DNA of 64,000 bases, from contig JAODBO010000139.1 in NCBI GenBank assembly GCA_025464005.1, forward strand, positions 1 through 64,000. Direction: 5' to 3'. The notes below the pieces were generated by a model. The model had not been told where the DNA came from and searched no databases. It saw only the letters and a list, made by a program, of their open reading frames with translations. Numbering within the stretch: position 1 is the stretch's first letter; each line of letters opens with the position of its first letter. Both the position numbers and the translations under genes were made by a program. This stretch comes from Acidimicrobiaceae bacterium (lineage in GTDB: Bacteria > Actinomycetota > Acidimicrobiia > Acidimicrobiales > Bog-793). Below are positions 35,851 through 44,840 of the stretch, in pieces.

Positions 35851-36467
35851 TCGAGCTGGTCACCACTGCGGGCATCTTTTCCCTGGACGGGCAGGATTTC
35901 GAGGTCGGGAACAACGTTTGGCTCGTAGGTGACGAGGAGGAGATCCTCGTGATCGACGCGGCGCACGATCACGGGCCGATCGTCGCCGCAGCGGGCGGGC
36001 GGCGGGTCGTCGCCATCGTCGCGACCCATGGCCACAACGACCACGTGAACGCGGCTGCCGCGCTTGCCGACGAGGTCGGGGCGCCGATCTGGCTGCACCC
36101 GGCGGATCTCGAGCTTTGGCACGAGGTGTACCCCGACCGCGAGCCCGACCGGCTGCTCGCGGATGGCGCCGGGCTCGCGGTCGCGGGCATCGACCTCCAG
36201 GTCCTGCACACGCCCGGGCACACTCCCGGAGGGTGCTGTCTCTACGCGCCACGCCAGGACGCGGTCTTCTCGGGCGACACGCTGTTCAACGGAGGGCCGG
36301 GCGCGACTGGGCGGCGCTTCTCCGATTTCCCGACGATCGTGGAATCCATCCGCGACCGGCTCTTCGTGCTCCCCGACGAGACGAAGGTCCTCCCCGGCCA
36401 CGGCGCGGGCACGACGATCGGCGCCGAGCGCAGCCATCTCGGCGAGTGGATCGAGCGAGGTAGCTGA
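35847..36467 (+). CDS. MBL-fold hydrolase paired with MscR
   Basis: A 206-residue metallo-beta-lactamase-fold hydrolase with [11 protein letters not shown] (HxHxDH), [16 protein letters not shown] and [11 protein letters not shown], the glyoxalase II-like ligand set. It overlaps mscR by 4 bp, and an MBL gene follows mscR in mycobacteria too. The likely job is hydrolysis of the S-formylmycothiol produced by MscR, or a related mycothiol thioester (inference). Confidence 0.88.
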   Translation: MIELVTTAGIFSLDGQDFEVGNNVWLVGDEEEILVIDAAHDHGPIVAAAGGRRVVAIVATHGHNDHVNAAAALADEVGAPIWLHPADLELWHEVYPDREPDRLLADGAGLAVAGIDLQVLHTPGHTPGGCCLYAPRQDAVFSGDTLFNGGPGATGRRFSDFPTIVESIRDRLFVLPDETKVLPGHGAGTTIGAERSHLGEWIERGS

Positions 36468-37463
36468 GTGCCTGGCGAGAGCGCCGTTGGCTACCTGGCC
36501 GAGCGCCACGGCACCACCGTCTCCTGTGCCGTCGTGCCACTCGAGCTGGACGAGCTCGGCGAGGGCGAGGTTCTCGTCGCCGTGGAGTGGTCGAGCGTCA
36601 ACTACAAGGACGCGCTCGCCACTCGGCCCGACGGTGGCGTCGCCCGACTCGATCGCCTCGTGCTCGGCATCGACCTCGCCGGCACGGTGCTCGAGAGCTC
36701 GTCACCGGAGCACCGCCCGGGCGAGGCGGTGCTCGTCCATGGTTACGGGCTCGGCGTGTCGCACCACGGCGGCTTCGCGACCCACGCCCGGGTGCCCGCG
36801 TCCTGGGTCGTCGGGCTGCCGGCGGGCCTCACCGCCCGGGAGGCGATGATCCTCGGCACCGCCGGGTTCACCGCCGCCCTCAGCGTGGTGCGCCTCCAGC
36901 ACCACGGCATCGGACCGTCGGACGGCCCGGTGCTCGTGACGGGCGCGACCGGTGGCGTCGGCTCGTTCTCGGTCGCGATGCTCTCGCTCCTCGGCTTCGA
37001 GGTCGTCGCGAGCACGGGCAAGGAGGACGCCGCGGGGTGGCTGGGTGCGCTCGGCGCCTCCTCGGTGATCGGTCGCGAGGAGCTCTCCCGGCCCGGAAGG
37101 CCCCTCGAGGCGCAACGCTACGCGGGCGCGGTCGACTGCGTCGGAGGCTCGACGCTCGGAGGCGTCCTCCGGACGCTGTCCTGGGGTGGGGCAGTGGCCG
37201 CGAGCGGTGTGACGGGCGGGGCGGAGCTGGTCACGACCGTCTTTCCCTTCATACTGCGCGCGGTGTCGCTGCTCGGCGTCGACTCGACCCAGACCTCACT
37301 CGAGGAGCGCGCCGCGACGTGGGAAAGGATCGCGACCGAGCTTCGCCCCGCCGATCTCGAGACCTTCGTCGCTGGTGAGATCGGGCTCGGTGCCCTGGGT
37401 CCGGTGCTCGATCGTCTGCTCGCCGGAGGGGCGCGCGGTCGGTACCTCGTTCGCCCCGGCTGA
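36468..37463 (+). CDS. YhdH/AcuI-type medium-chain reductase (acrylyl-CoA reductase-like)
   Basis: A 331-residue zinc-free MDR protein. VEWSSVNYKDALA and GIDLAGTVLESS are diagnostic of the YhdH/AcuI group, as are GYGLGVSHHGGFATHARVP and TGATGGVGSFSVAML for NADPH. Members reduce acrylyl-CoA and similar enoyl substrates, protecting against toxic acrylate. The GTG at 36468 follows the MBL stop immediately, so it is the third gene of the mscR unit. Confidence 0.88.
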   Translation: MPGESAVGYLAERHGTTVSCAVVPLELDELGEGEVLVAVEWSSVNYKDALATRPDGGVARLDRLVLGIDLAGTVLESSSPEHRPGEAVLVHGYGLGVSHHGGFATHARVPASWVVGLPAGLTAREAMILGTAGFTAALSVVRLQHHGIGPSDGPVLVTGATGGVGSFSVAMLSLLGFEVVASTGKEDAAGWLGALGASSVIGREELSRPGRPLEAQRYAGAVDCVGGSTLGGVLRTLSWGGAVAASGVTGGAELVTTVFPFILRAVSLLGVDSTQTSLEERAATWERIATELRPADLETFVAGEIGLGALGPVLDRLLAGGARGRYLVRPG

Positions 37464-37489
37464 TCGGGCGCGACTCGAATCTCAGGTGC

Positions 37490-38461
37490 TCACGCGAGCG
37501 GCGCAACGTCGGAGGCGAGAAGAGCGGCGACCTCCTCGGCACGAGGTGGGTCCGCGCCGGCACGCGAGCAGGTGATCGCCGCTACTGCGCCAGCGAAGTC
37601 GAGCGCCGCTCCGAGCTGGCCCGGCTGGAGCTCGCCCCTCGAGACCTGCGTCGTCAAACGCTCGCGCTCGAGCCAGTGCAGGAGCGCCGCGGCATAGGAA
37701 TCGCCGGCCCCCACGGTATCGACGAGGTCCACGTGGCGCGCCGGGCGGCTGATCCGCTCCCCTCGAAGGTAACCGAGCGCGCCGTTCGGCCCGAGGGTCA
37801 CGACGACGACGGAGGGGCCGAGCGAACGCCAGCGAGCGGCGACGTCGTCCACCGAGTCCCCGGGGTAGAGCCATGCGACATCGTCGTCACTCGCCTTGAC
37901 GAGATCGACGGACGCGACGAGGGCTTCGATCCAGTCTCGGGCGTCGCCAGCGCTGCCGATGAGGGCGGGCCGGACGTTGGGGTCGAGCGAGAGCATCCGC
38001 CGGCCACGCTCGCGCGTGAGCAGGTCGGCAATGGCGGAGCGCCCCGGCCGCATCGCGACTGCGACCGAGCCCGCATGGAGAGCGCTCACCGCTGCGGGCA
38101 ACGAGGCGGGGAGCTCGTCGAGCTTCCACTGCCAGTCGGCGGTGCCTTCGACGTAAAAGCTGTAGCCGGCGGATCCGTCGGCACCGACATCGACGAAGGC
38201 GAGGCTCGCCGGCTCCTTCGCGTCGAGCGCGTACGTCAGATCGACGCCGTTGACGCTGAGGTGCTCACGTAGCAGCGCGCCGAGACTGCTCCGCGAGATG
38301 CGGGCACACAGGCCGGCGTGGCTCCCGAGACGGGCGAGGGCCACCGCGGTGTTGGCCGGGCTACCTCCCGGGAGCCCGACGAAGCGCGTCGGTCGCTCAA
38401 CGATGTCCTGGCCGGGGTCGCGCAGCAGGTCGAGGATCACCTCACCGCAGACGAGGATCAT
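37490..38461 (-). CDS. PfkB-family sugar kinase (fructokinase-like)
   Basis: A 323-residue ribokinase-fold kinase: ILVCGEVILDLLRD at the start, FVGLPGGSPANTAVALARLG (first PfkB signature) and DTVGAGDSYAAALL (second signature with the catalytic Asp). The GEVILD and GGSPANTA pattern is most like fructokinases. It is convergent with the reductase gene and divergent from the next gene. It may serve sugars released by the operon 1.4 kb away, though no direct link is visible. Confidence 0.88.
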   Translation of the reverse strand: MILVCGEVILDLLRDPGQDIVERPTRFVGLPGGSPANTAVALARLGSHAGLCARISRSSLGALLREHLSVNGVDLTYALDAKEPASLAFVDVGADGSAGYSFYVEGTADWQWKLDELPASLPAAVSALHAGSVAVAMRPGRSAIADLLTRERGRRMLSLDPNVRPALIGSAGDARDWIEALVASVDLVKASDDDVAWLYPGDSVDDVAARWRSLGPSVVVVTLGPNGALGYLRGERISRPARHVDLVDTVGAGDSYAAALLHWLERERLTTQVSRGELQPGQLGAALDFAGAVAAITCSRAGADPPRAEEVAALLASDVAPLA

Positions 38462-38695
38462 GCCGACGCTTTTCGGGGCGCGCGCATGGCGGGAAAGTGT
38501 ACGGCTTGTCCTCGGCGCCTTCCTCGCCTGGTATATCTGTTTGAATGATGCCGTGGATCACGAGAAGCTGTTGGACAGATTGATCCAGGCAGAGGACACT
38601 AGATCTGAGCCCGGTGGGGCCCGGCGGACCGTGAATGACCGGATGTAGCTGGATCCGGGCTCGACGGTGAGCCCAAGACGAGAGGTGGCAAGGAA

Positions 38696-39139
38696 ATGGC
38701 TGTAGAGAACGAGTCGGAACGGCCAGTCGGCTGGTACGTGTCGCGAGTCGTGAACCTGTCGAGCGCCGAGGCGCAGACGCTCGGTCTGCTCGGCGGCATC
38801 GTGACTCCGGATGGCGCCGCGCTGCGCATCGGTGAGCCGGTCCTCCGCGAGCGTCTGCTCGATGACCACCAGTCCTACGCCGGCACGCTCAGCTTCCCGG
38901 GTCTGCTCCCGGCCAAGCTGAAGGTCGAGCTCGTCGTGACCCGCTTCTCGGGCAGCCTCGCCGAGGTCGGGCTCCGCCCCGTGACGCGTGTCCCGCAGCG
39001 TCGGATCGGCGCCGATCGTTACTTCGAGGCCGCTTGGGCAGTTCTCGAGGGAATTGCCCAGGCTGGTCAGGGCGCAGAGCTCGAGTCCGCCGACCGGCTG
39101 GCCCCTCGCGTCGTCCGCCGCTTCGCACGCGCTTCCTGA
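38696..39139 (+). CDS. Conserved-looking protein of unknown function
   Basis: A 147-residue soluble protein with a good start (AAGGA before the ATG). It has VGWYVSRVVNLSSAEAQTLG, YAGTLSFPGLLPAKLKVELV and a C-terminal helical part (WAVLEGIAQAGQGAEL). No motif that I recognise and no signal peptide. Codon usage looks native. It is followed at 47 bp by a LacI-like operator pair and has a lower-GC promoter-like stretch upstream (38520-38600). Confidence 0.55.
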   Translation: MAVENESERPVGWYVSRVVNLSSAEAQTLGLLGGIVTPDGAALRIGEPVLRERLLDDHQSYAGTLSFPGLLPAKLKVELVVTRFSGSLAEVGLRPVTRVPQRRIGADRYFEAAWAVLEGIAQAGQGAELESADRLAPRVVRRFARAS

Positions 39140-39829
39140 TCCGCGGGCTGTTGACCTAAGGGGGACGACGGAGTAGAAGTACCGATGGGAGCGGTTCCAC
39201 ACCGGGGCGCTCCCAGCGACACCACCTCGTGCCGGGGGGCATGGATGCAGGTGGCCGGTTGACGCCTCTGGGGGGTGGTCGTTATCGAGCCGCGAAGCGT
39301 CGACGTCGGCGAGGTGGCCCTCCGCACCACCGGGGTGGGTGGAGGCATCCCAGCACGGGTTCTCGACGACGACACCAGTTTCCGGCCCATGCAGTCGCGA
39401 GCGCTCGAGCTCATCGAGAGGCTCGACTTCGGGCGGAGCCGGCTCGGTCCCGAGCGCGTCGGCTTCGCGGGTGACGCCCGCGACAAGGGACGCGGAGCCC
39501 GCTCGGCTCGCCTCCACCACCACTTTTCCTCGACACGCGCGCGCTCGCGTCGGACTTCGGACGACGGTTCTCGCGTACGCCTCCCGCGACCGAGCCAGTG
39601 GGCCGATCGCCGGTTGACGGCGATCCGGGACCTTCCGACGGGCCCTGCGCCCGGGCGACCGGGATCCCATGCTGCCCGAGATGGGTAGCGGCGACGCAAA
39701 ATCGGGAAAGGAGGGCGTGGGGCGCATGCCCCGGCCCGACGGAAGGATCTCTGCGGGCGAAGGGGGGAACCGACCGGGAACCTGGTTCGCTCCGGGCCTT
39801 CGGTCGGAGAACAAGACGAGGAGAGACCT
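39140..39829 (+). other. 690-bp leader of the sugar operon
   Basis: No gene with convincing support lies here, although several GC-rich frames are open. It contains LacI-type operator boxes near its beginning (39186-39215). A 7-bp inverted repeat CCGACCG/CGGTCGG (39770-39776/39801-39807) lies just upstream of the binding-protein start. A possible leader peptide of 45 codons starts at ATG 39725 after AAAGGAGG and runs into the binding-protein gene in another frame. It may be a regulatory leader or hold an unrecognised RNA. Confidence 0.45.
39186..39215. promoter_or_regulatory. Two LacI/CebR-like operator boxes
   Basis: TGGGAGCGGTTCCA (39186-39199) matches 12 of 14 positions, and CCGGGGCGCTCCCA (39202-39215) 11 of 14, of the actinobacterial CebR-type box TGGGAGCGCTCCCA. 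The outer arms TGGGAGCG and CGCTCCCA are also perfect complements and could form an 8-bp hairpin instead. The sugar ABC operon starts 615 bp downstream. Confidence 0.5.
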
Positions 39830-41227
39830 ATGTCGAAAAGGACGAACAAGGGCGCAAAGATGAGCTGTGGGGATGGGGCGAGCTGCGACGCACGCGACAA
39901 GCGGAGCGCGCGCCGTCGGCCGGGACGCCTCGCCACCTCGACGGCGGCGATCAGTGCGATTGGAGTGATCGCCGTGGCCGGCGGCGCAGCCGAGGCGAGC
40001 CACCCGGCGAAGGTGGCGAGCCACGCCGCCACGACGACGATCACCTGGTCGGCGAGCCCGATCACGACGAGCGGACCGGACCCGCGCACGGTCCTGATCA
40101 ACGACTTCCAGAAGGCCAACCCGACCATCAAGGTCAAGTTGATCTCCGCGCCGACCAACACCGACACCAACGAGTCGGGGCTCGAGACCCAGATATCTGG
40201 AGGATCGACCAGTCCTGACGTCTTCATGGGTGACGTCGTATGGCCGGCGGTCTTCGGGGCCCACCAGCTTGCCTACCCGTTGTCGAAGAGCCTTCCCTCG
40301 AGCTTCTTCTCGACGTTCGCCTCGGGGCTCGTCGCCGGCGCGACCTACAAGGGAAGCGTCTACGGAGCGCCCTTCTTTGAGGATCAGGGCTTCCTCTACT
40401 ACCGCAAGGATCTGCTGAAGAAGGAGGGCCTGTCGGTCCCGACCACCTGGGAGCAGGTCATGGCGGACTCGGAGAAGCTGCAGAAGGCCAAGCTCATCCA
40501 GTACGGCTTTGTCTGGCAGGGCGCGGACTACGAGGGCGCGACGTGCAACTTTATGGAGTACCTCACAGACGCCGGTGGCAAGGTACTTAACTCGAGCGGC
40601 ACGAAGTCGGCGCTCAACTCGCCTTCGGCGGTCAAGGCGCTCAGCTTTATGCGCAGCCTGGTCACCTCCGGGGTGACGCCGGCCGCGGTGTCCACGTATC
40701 AGGAGCCGCAGGCGATGAACGCCTTCGACAACGGCCAGGCCGCGTTCCTCCGGAACTGGGACTACGCGTACTCGACGTCCCAGTCGAGTGGATCGAAGGT
40801 GATCGGTGAGGTTGGAGTCGCGCCCATGCCGACGTTCCAGGGCCAGGCGACGCCCGGCTACTCCAACATCGGTGGGTGGAACCTCTACATCAACCCGCAC
40901 TCCAAGCACCTGCAGCAGGACCTGACGTTCATTAAGTACATGACGGGCACCGCAGCCCAGACGGCGCTCGCGACGCAGTTCTCGGAGATCCCGACGAATC
41001 AGTCGGTCCGGTCCTCGGCCAAGGTCATCGCCGTCAACCCGGTGCTGGCCACAGTCCCGAAGACCAAGCTCGTCGCCCGCCCAGCCCAGACTCCCCAGTA
41101 CCCGAAGGTGAGCCAGGCGATCTACCAGAACGTCAACGAGGCGATCTCCGGTTCGAAGAGCCCGTCGGCGGCGATCAGCGCGGCATCCTCGGCGATCAAC
41201 ACCGCCCTGTCCGGGTCCGGCCTATAG
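39830..41227 (+). CDS. Sugar ABC transporter substrate-binding protein
   Basis: A 465-residue exported family 1 binding protein. The basic N-terminus (about 40 residues) leads into a hydrophobic signal segment (TAAISAIGVIAVAGGAAEAS); no lipobox cysteine is visible, so anchoring is unclear. The mature part has VLINDFQKANPTIKVKL, SPDVFMGDVVWPAVFG, FFEDQGFLYYRKDLLKKEGL and IGGWNLYINPHSK, typical of maltose/trehalose-type proteins. The ATG at 39830 has GGAGAG upstream. It heads an operon of two permeases, GH13 enzyme, ATPase and CHAP protein. Confidence 0.9.
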   Translation: MSKRTNKGAKMSCGDGASCDARDKRSARRRPGRLATSTAAISAIGVIAVAGGAAEASHPAKVASHAATTTITWSASPITTSGPDPRTVLINDFQKANPTIKVKLISAPTNTDTNESGLETQISGGSTSPDVFMGDVVWPAVFGAHQLAYPLSKSLPSSFFSTFASGLVAGATYKGSVYGAPFFEDQGFLYYRKDLLKKEGLSVPTTWEQVMADSEKLQKAKLIQYGFVWQGADYEGATCNFMEYLTDAGGKVLNSSGTKSALNSPSAVKALSFMRSLVTSGVTPAAVSTYQEPQAMNAFDNGQAAFLRNWDYAYSTSQSSGSKVIGEVGVAPMPTFQGQATPGYSNIGGWNLYINPHSKHLQQDLTFIKYMTGTAAQTALATQFSEIPTNQSVRSSAKVIAVNPVLATVPKTKLVARPAQTPQYPKVSQAIYQNVNEAISGSKSPSAAISAASSAINTALSGSGL

Positions 41228-41329
41228 GTCCGGGACGAAAGACGTGGTCGGGGAACTGGCAGTCACCCGCCGGTTTCCCGGCCACGCGACACCTCGGTCC
41301 GTCCCCTCGCGGCGATTGGAGAGGCATCG

Positions 41330-42307
41330 ATGAGCACACCGACGACGACGGCGCAGCTCGCCGCCATCCCGGGCGCCGCCCGAGGAAGGAGCGCGGCCGC
41401 ACCGGTCGGGAAGCACGACGCCAACCGGAAGCGACTGGCGCGACTCGGCTGGACCTTCTCGACGCCGGCTTTCCTCGTGGTCGGCGCGTTCACGATCTTC
41501 CCCATCGGCTTCTCCATCGCGATGAGCATCTCGCACGTCAACGTCTCGGGTAGCGGCTTCAGCCTGAGCGGCGTGACGGGAAGCAATTACAACACCCTGG
41601 TGCACGCCGCCCAGTGGCGGTACGCGCTCGGGTTCACGGTTGTGTACACGATCATCACCGTGCTCGTCGAGATCGTCCTCGGCACGTGCATCGCTCTCGT
41701 CCTCGAGCGGCTGACCAAGGGGCGTGGCCTGATGATGGCGCTACTGCTCGTCCCGTGGTCGATGATCACCGTCATCTCGGCCGAGCTCTGGGGCTACATC
41801 TACGACGCCTCGTACGGGGTGCTCGACCAGATCTTCAGCGGCATCGGGCTCGGGCATCCTGTGATCCTCGGCACCTCGACGTCGGCGATCGTCGCGATGA
41901 TGGTCGCCGACGCCTGGAAGACGACGCCGTTCGTGGCGATTATCGTGCTCGCCGGCCTCGTCATGTTGCCGGACGAGCTCTACGAGGCGGCCGAGGTGGA
42001 TGGTGCGTCCAGCTGGACCGCGTTCTGGCGGATCGCGTTCCCGCTCCTGCGTCCGACCATCGCGCTCGCCGTGCTGTTTCGAATCTTGCAGGCGTTCGGG
42101 CTGTTCGACCTGCCGTTCGTCCTCACTCAGGGAGGGCCGGGGTACTCGACAACCTCCCTTGCGGTCCTCGGTTACAACACGATGTTCCAGGATCTGGACT
42201 TCGGGCCCGGTGCCGCGGTCGCGACGAGCACTGCCGTGCTCGTGCTCATCGGCTGCCTGCTATTCCTCCGTGTCTTCAAGGCACAAGTCGGTGAGGAGGA
42301 GAGCTGA
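41330..42307 (+). CDS. Sugar ABC permease (MalF-like)
   Basis: A 325-residue membrane protein. After a hydrophilic stretch of about 35 residues it has six hydrophobic segments, for example FLVVGAFTIFPIGFSIAMSI. The EAA coupling loop reads EAAEVDGASSWTAFWRIAFP, which contacts the ATPase. Partner of the next permease, whose ATG overlaps its TGA by one base. The transported sugar is probably a glucoside, given the GH13 enzyme in the operon. Confidence 0.92.
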   Translation: MSTPTTTAQLAAIPGAARGRSAAAPVGKHDANRKRLARLGWTFSTPAFLVVGAFTIFPIGFSIAMSISHVNVSGSGFSLSGVTGSNYNTLVHAAQWRYALGFTVVYTIITVLVEIVLGTCIALVLERLTKGRGLMMALLLVPWSMITVISAELWGYIYDASYGVLDQIFSGIGLGHPVILGTSTSAIVAMMVADAWKTTPFVAIIVLAGLVMLPDELYEAAEVDGASSWTAFWRIAFPLLRPTIALAVLFRILQAFGLFDLPFVLTQGGPGYSTTSLAVLGYNTMFQDLDFGPGAAVATSTAVLVLIGCLLFLRVFKAQVGEEES

Positions 42308-43155
42308 TGGCCCGCTCGCGCAGACGCGTCGGATGGCACCGCTACTTCAACGGCCTCTACCTGTCGACAGCTCTCGTGGCCGTCTTCGTGCTGCTTCCGA
42401 TCTACTGGCTGGTCGTCACTAGCTTCAAGACCCCCGGCGCGGTCGGCTCTTCGCCGCCGCAGTACTTCCCGAACCCGTTCAGCCTCGTGAACTACAAGGT
42501 GGCGTTCCAGCAGAACAGCTTCGGGCACTACATCGTGAACTCCGCGATCGTGGCGGTCATCTCGACCGTGCTCGTGCTGTCCATCGGGACCCTCGCCGGC
42601 TACGCGCTCGGCCGGCTCCCCATGCGCGGAAAATTCCCGATCCTCGTGATCCTGCTGATGATCTCGGTGTTCCCGGCCGTCGCCGTCGTCGCGCCGCTCT
42701 ACCTGCTGCTCCGGGACATCGGCTGGCTCAACAGCTATCAGGCCCTGATCTTCCCGTACACGGCGTTCAACCTCCCGTTCGCGATCTGGATCCTGCGCAA
42801 CTACATGCTCGGCATCGCGCGCGAGATGGAGGAGACGGCGCGGATCGACGGCGCGTCGCCACTGCGCACCGTCTGGTCCATCATCCTGCCGCAGGCGATG
42901 CCCGGCCTGTTCACGGCCGGGATCTTCTGCTTCACCGCGTGCTGGACCGAGTTCCTCATGGCGCTGACGTTCAACAGCTCGAACAACTTCCGGACGATCC
43001 CGGTCGGGATCGCGCTCTTCGGCTCGCAGTTCACCGTGCCGTACGGCACGATCTTCGCGGCGAGCGTCGTGGCGGTAGTCCCGATAGCGGTGATCGTCCT
43101 CGTGTTCCGCAAGTCCGTCGTGTCCGGGCTCACCGCGGGAGCCGTCAAGGGTTGA
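42307..43155 (+). CDS. Sugar ABC permease (MalG-like)
   Basis: The 282-residue protein has six membrane segments and the EAA-type loop EETARIDGASPLRTVWSIIL. The sequence NSAIVAVISTVLVLSIGTLA and the FTACWTEFLMALTF segment are usual for MalG-type subunits. It forms the channel with the MalF-like protein. The stop overlaps the TTG start of the glucosidase gene. Confidence 0.92.
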   Translation: MARSRRRVGWHRYFNGLYLSTALVAVFVLLPIYWLVVTSFKTPGAVGSSPPQYFPNPFSLVNYKVAFQQNSFGHYIVNSAIVAVISTVLVLSIGTLAGYALGRLPMRGKFPILVILLMISVFPAVAVVAPLYLLLRDIGWLNSYQALIFPYTAFNLPFAIWILRNYMLGIAREMEETARIDGASPLRTVWSIILPQAMPGLFTAGIFCFTACWTEFLMALTFNSSNNFRTIPVGIALFGSQFTVPYGTIFAASVVAVVPIAVIVLVFRKSVVSGLTAGAVKG

Positions 43156-44840
43156 GCGAGCAGACGGGCGAAACGCCGTGGTGGCACGGCGCCGTTCTCT
43201 ACCAGGTGTACGTGAGGTCGTGGCGCGACACCGATGGCGACGGCTACGGCGATCTCCGAGGTGTCATCGAGGGTCTCGACCACCTTTCGTGGCTCGGTGT
43301 CGACGGGGTATGGCTCTCGCCGACGATGCCGTCGCCCGACGACGACTGGGGCTACGACGTATCGGACTACCGGGGGGTGCACCCCGAGCTGGGCTCCCTC
43401 GACGACCTCGACGAGCTCGTCGAGGCTGCCGGCCGCCGCGCGATGCGCGTGCTGCTCGATCTCGTCCCCAACCACACGAGCTCCCGGCACGAGTGGTTCA
43501 TCGAGGCCAGAGGCTCACGCGACGCGCTGCACCGCGACTTCTACGTGTGGGCCGATCCTGCGCCCGGAGGGGGACCACCCAACAACTGGCTCGACCATAC
43601 CGGCGAAGCCGCATGGACCTTCGACGAGGCGACCGGGCAGTACTACCTCCACAACTTCCTCCCGAGCCAACCGGACCTCAACTGGTGGAACCCGGAGGTG
43701 CACGCCGCCTTACGCGAGGTGCTGGATTTCTGGCTGGATCGCGGCGTGGCCGGCTTCAGGATCGACGTCGCTCACGGCCTGTACAAGGACGCGCGCCTGC
43801 GAGACGACCCGCCCGCCGTCGAGGGCGACCGGCGAGGTCGTTATGGCCTGCTGCCGGTGTACAGCTCGCACCGCCCGGATGTGCACGGTGTCTACCGGGA
43901 CTGGCGCGCGCTCGTCGGGCGCCGAGCTCCTCCGGCCCTTCTTCTCGGCGAGACGTGGGTGCTCGAGCTCGCGGAGCTCGCCACCTTCTACGGACGCGGG
44001 GACGAGCTGCAGCTCGCCTTCAACTTCCCGTTCGTGTTCGCCGAGTTCACGGCCACGGCGTTGCGATCGGTCGTGGGTGAGACCTTCGCGCGGCTGGCCG
44101 ATACGGCATGCCCCATCTGGATGGCTTCGAACCACGACATCTCGCGCTTCGCGACCCGATGGTGCCAGGGGGACGACGCCCGGACGAGATTGGCGATGAC
44201 CGTGCTCACGACGCTTCCGGGCACGGTGGTCCTCTACTACGGCGACGAGATCGGCATGACGGACGTCGACGTCCCGGCCGAGCTGCAACGAGACGCGATG
44301 AGCAGACAGGGCCGGTCCGATCGCTTCTCACGCGACCGCGCGCGCACCCCGATGCAGTGGGAGCCGGACGCCAACGGAGGGTTCGCGCCAGCGGGCGTCC
44401 AACCGTGGCTGCCGGTCGGGGACAGCGCGGCGCGAAGCGTCGCTGCGCAGCGACGCGACCCACATTCGCTCCTGGCGCTCACGCAGCACCTGCTGCGGCT
44501 GCGCCGGCTCGAGCTCGGCGGCGCGATCGCGGCCTACTCCGAGCTCCCCGCGGGGCGCGATCAGTGGGTGTACCGGTCCGGACGGCTCGTTGTCGCGGCC
44601 AATCTCTCCGATCACCAAGCGCAGGTGGCGGGCGTGGCGAGGTGCGTCGTGCTGTCAAGCGACCCCGAGCGTGACGTCACCGAAGGCGCGGGTGACGTGC
44701 TCGATCTCGGAGCGTGGGAGGCAGTCGTGACCTGCGACGTCGATCCCCTTCTGCACGCGTCTGGTTCCGGAGCGGGTACGCTGCCCAGCGGTACCGAAGG
44801 GTCGATCTCCCCTCGGACTCCCGTGGGGAAGGAGAACTGA
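43152..44840 (+). CDS. GH13 alpha-glucosidase-type enzyme
   Basis: A 562-residue alpha-amylase-family enzyme without a signal peptide. It starts at TTG 43152 overlapping the permease stop (TTGA), giving LSEQTGETPWWHGAVLYQVY. The barrel motifs are DLVPNHTSS, GFRIDVAHG with nucleophile D205, LLGETW with acid/base E267 and ASNHD with D329. The order and the early WWHGAVLYQVYVRSWRD place it with oligo-alpha-glucosidases that cleave imported maltose- or isomaltose-like sugars in the cytoplasm. Its position between permeases and ATPase indicates that the substrate is the transported sugar. Confidence 0.9.
   Translation: MSEQTGETPWWHGAVLYQVYVRSWRDTDGDGYGDLRGVIEGLDHLSWLGVDGVWLSPTMPSPDDDWGYDVSDYRGVHPELGSLDDLDELVEAAGRRAMRVLLDLVPNHTSSRHEWFIEARGSRDALHRDFYVWADPAPGGGPPNNWLDHTGEAAWTFDEATGQYYLHNFLPSQPDLNWWNPEVHAALREVLDFWLDRGVAGFRIDVAHGLYKDARLRDDPPAVEGDRRGRYGLLPVYSSHRPDVHGVYRDWRALVGRRAPPALLLGETWVLELAELATFYGRGDELQLAFNFPFVFAEFTATALRSVVGETFARLADTACPIWMASNHDISRFATRWCQGDDARTRLAMTVLTTLPGTVVLYYGDEIGMTDVDVPAELQRDAMSRQGRSDRFSRDRARTPMQWEPDANGGFAPAGVQPWLPVGDSAARSVAAQRRDPHSLLALTQHLLRLRRLELGGAIAAYSELPAGRDQWVYRSGRLVVAANLSDHQAQVAGVARCVVLSSDPERDVTEGAGDVLDLGAWEAVVTCDVDPLLHASGSGAGTLPSGTEGSISPRTPVGKEN

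Noticed and set aside
39275..39688. Possible 137-codon gene in the sugar leader
   Set aside because: No ribosome binding site or recognisable motif, and the C-terminal half is Arg/Pro-rich; kept only as part of the leader description.
38558..40909. 783-codon minus-strand frame across the sugar leader and binding-protein gene
   Set aside because: It opposes a clear binding-protein gene, has no family motif and has the Arg/Leu/Gly-rich composition of an antisense frame.
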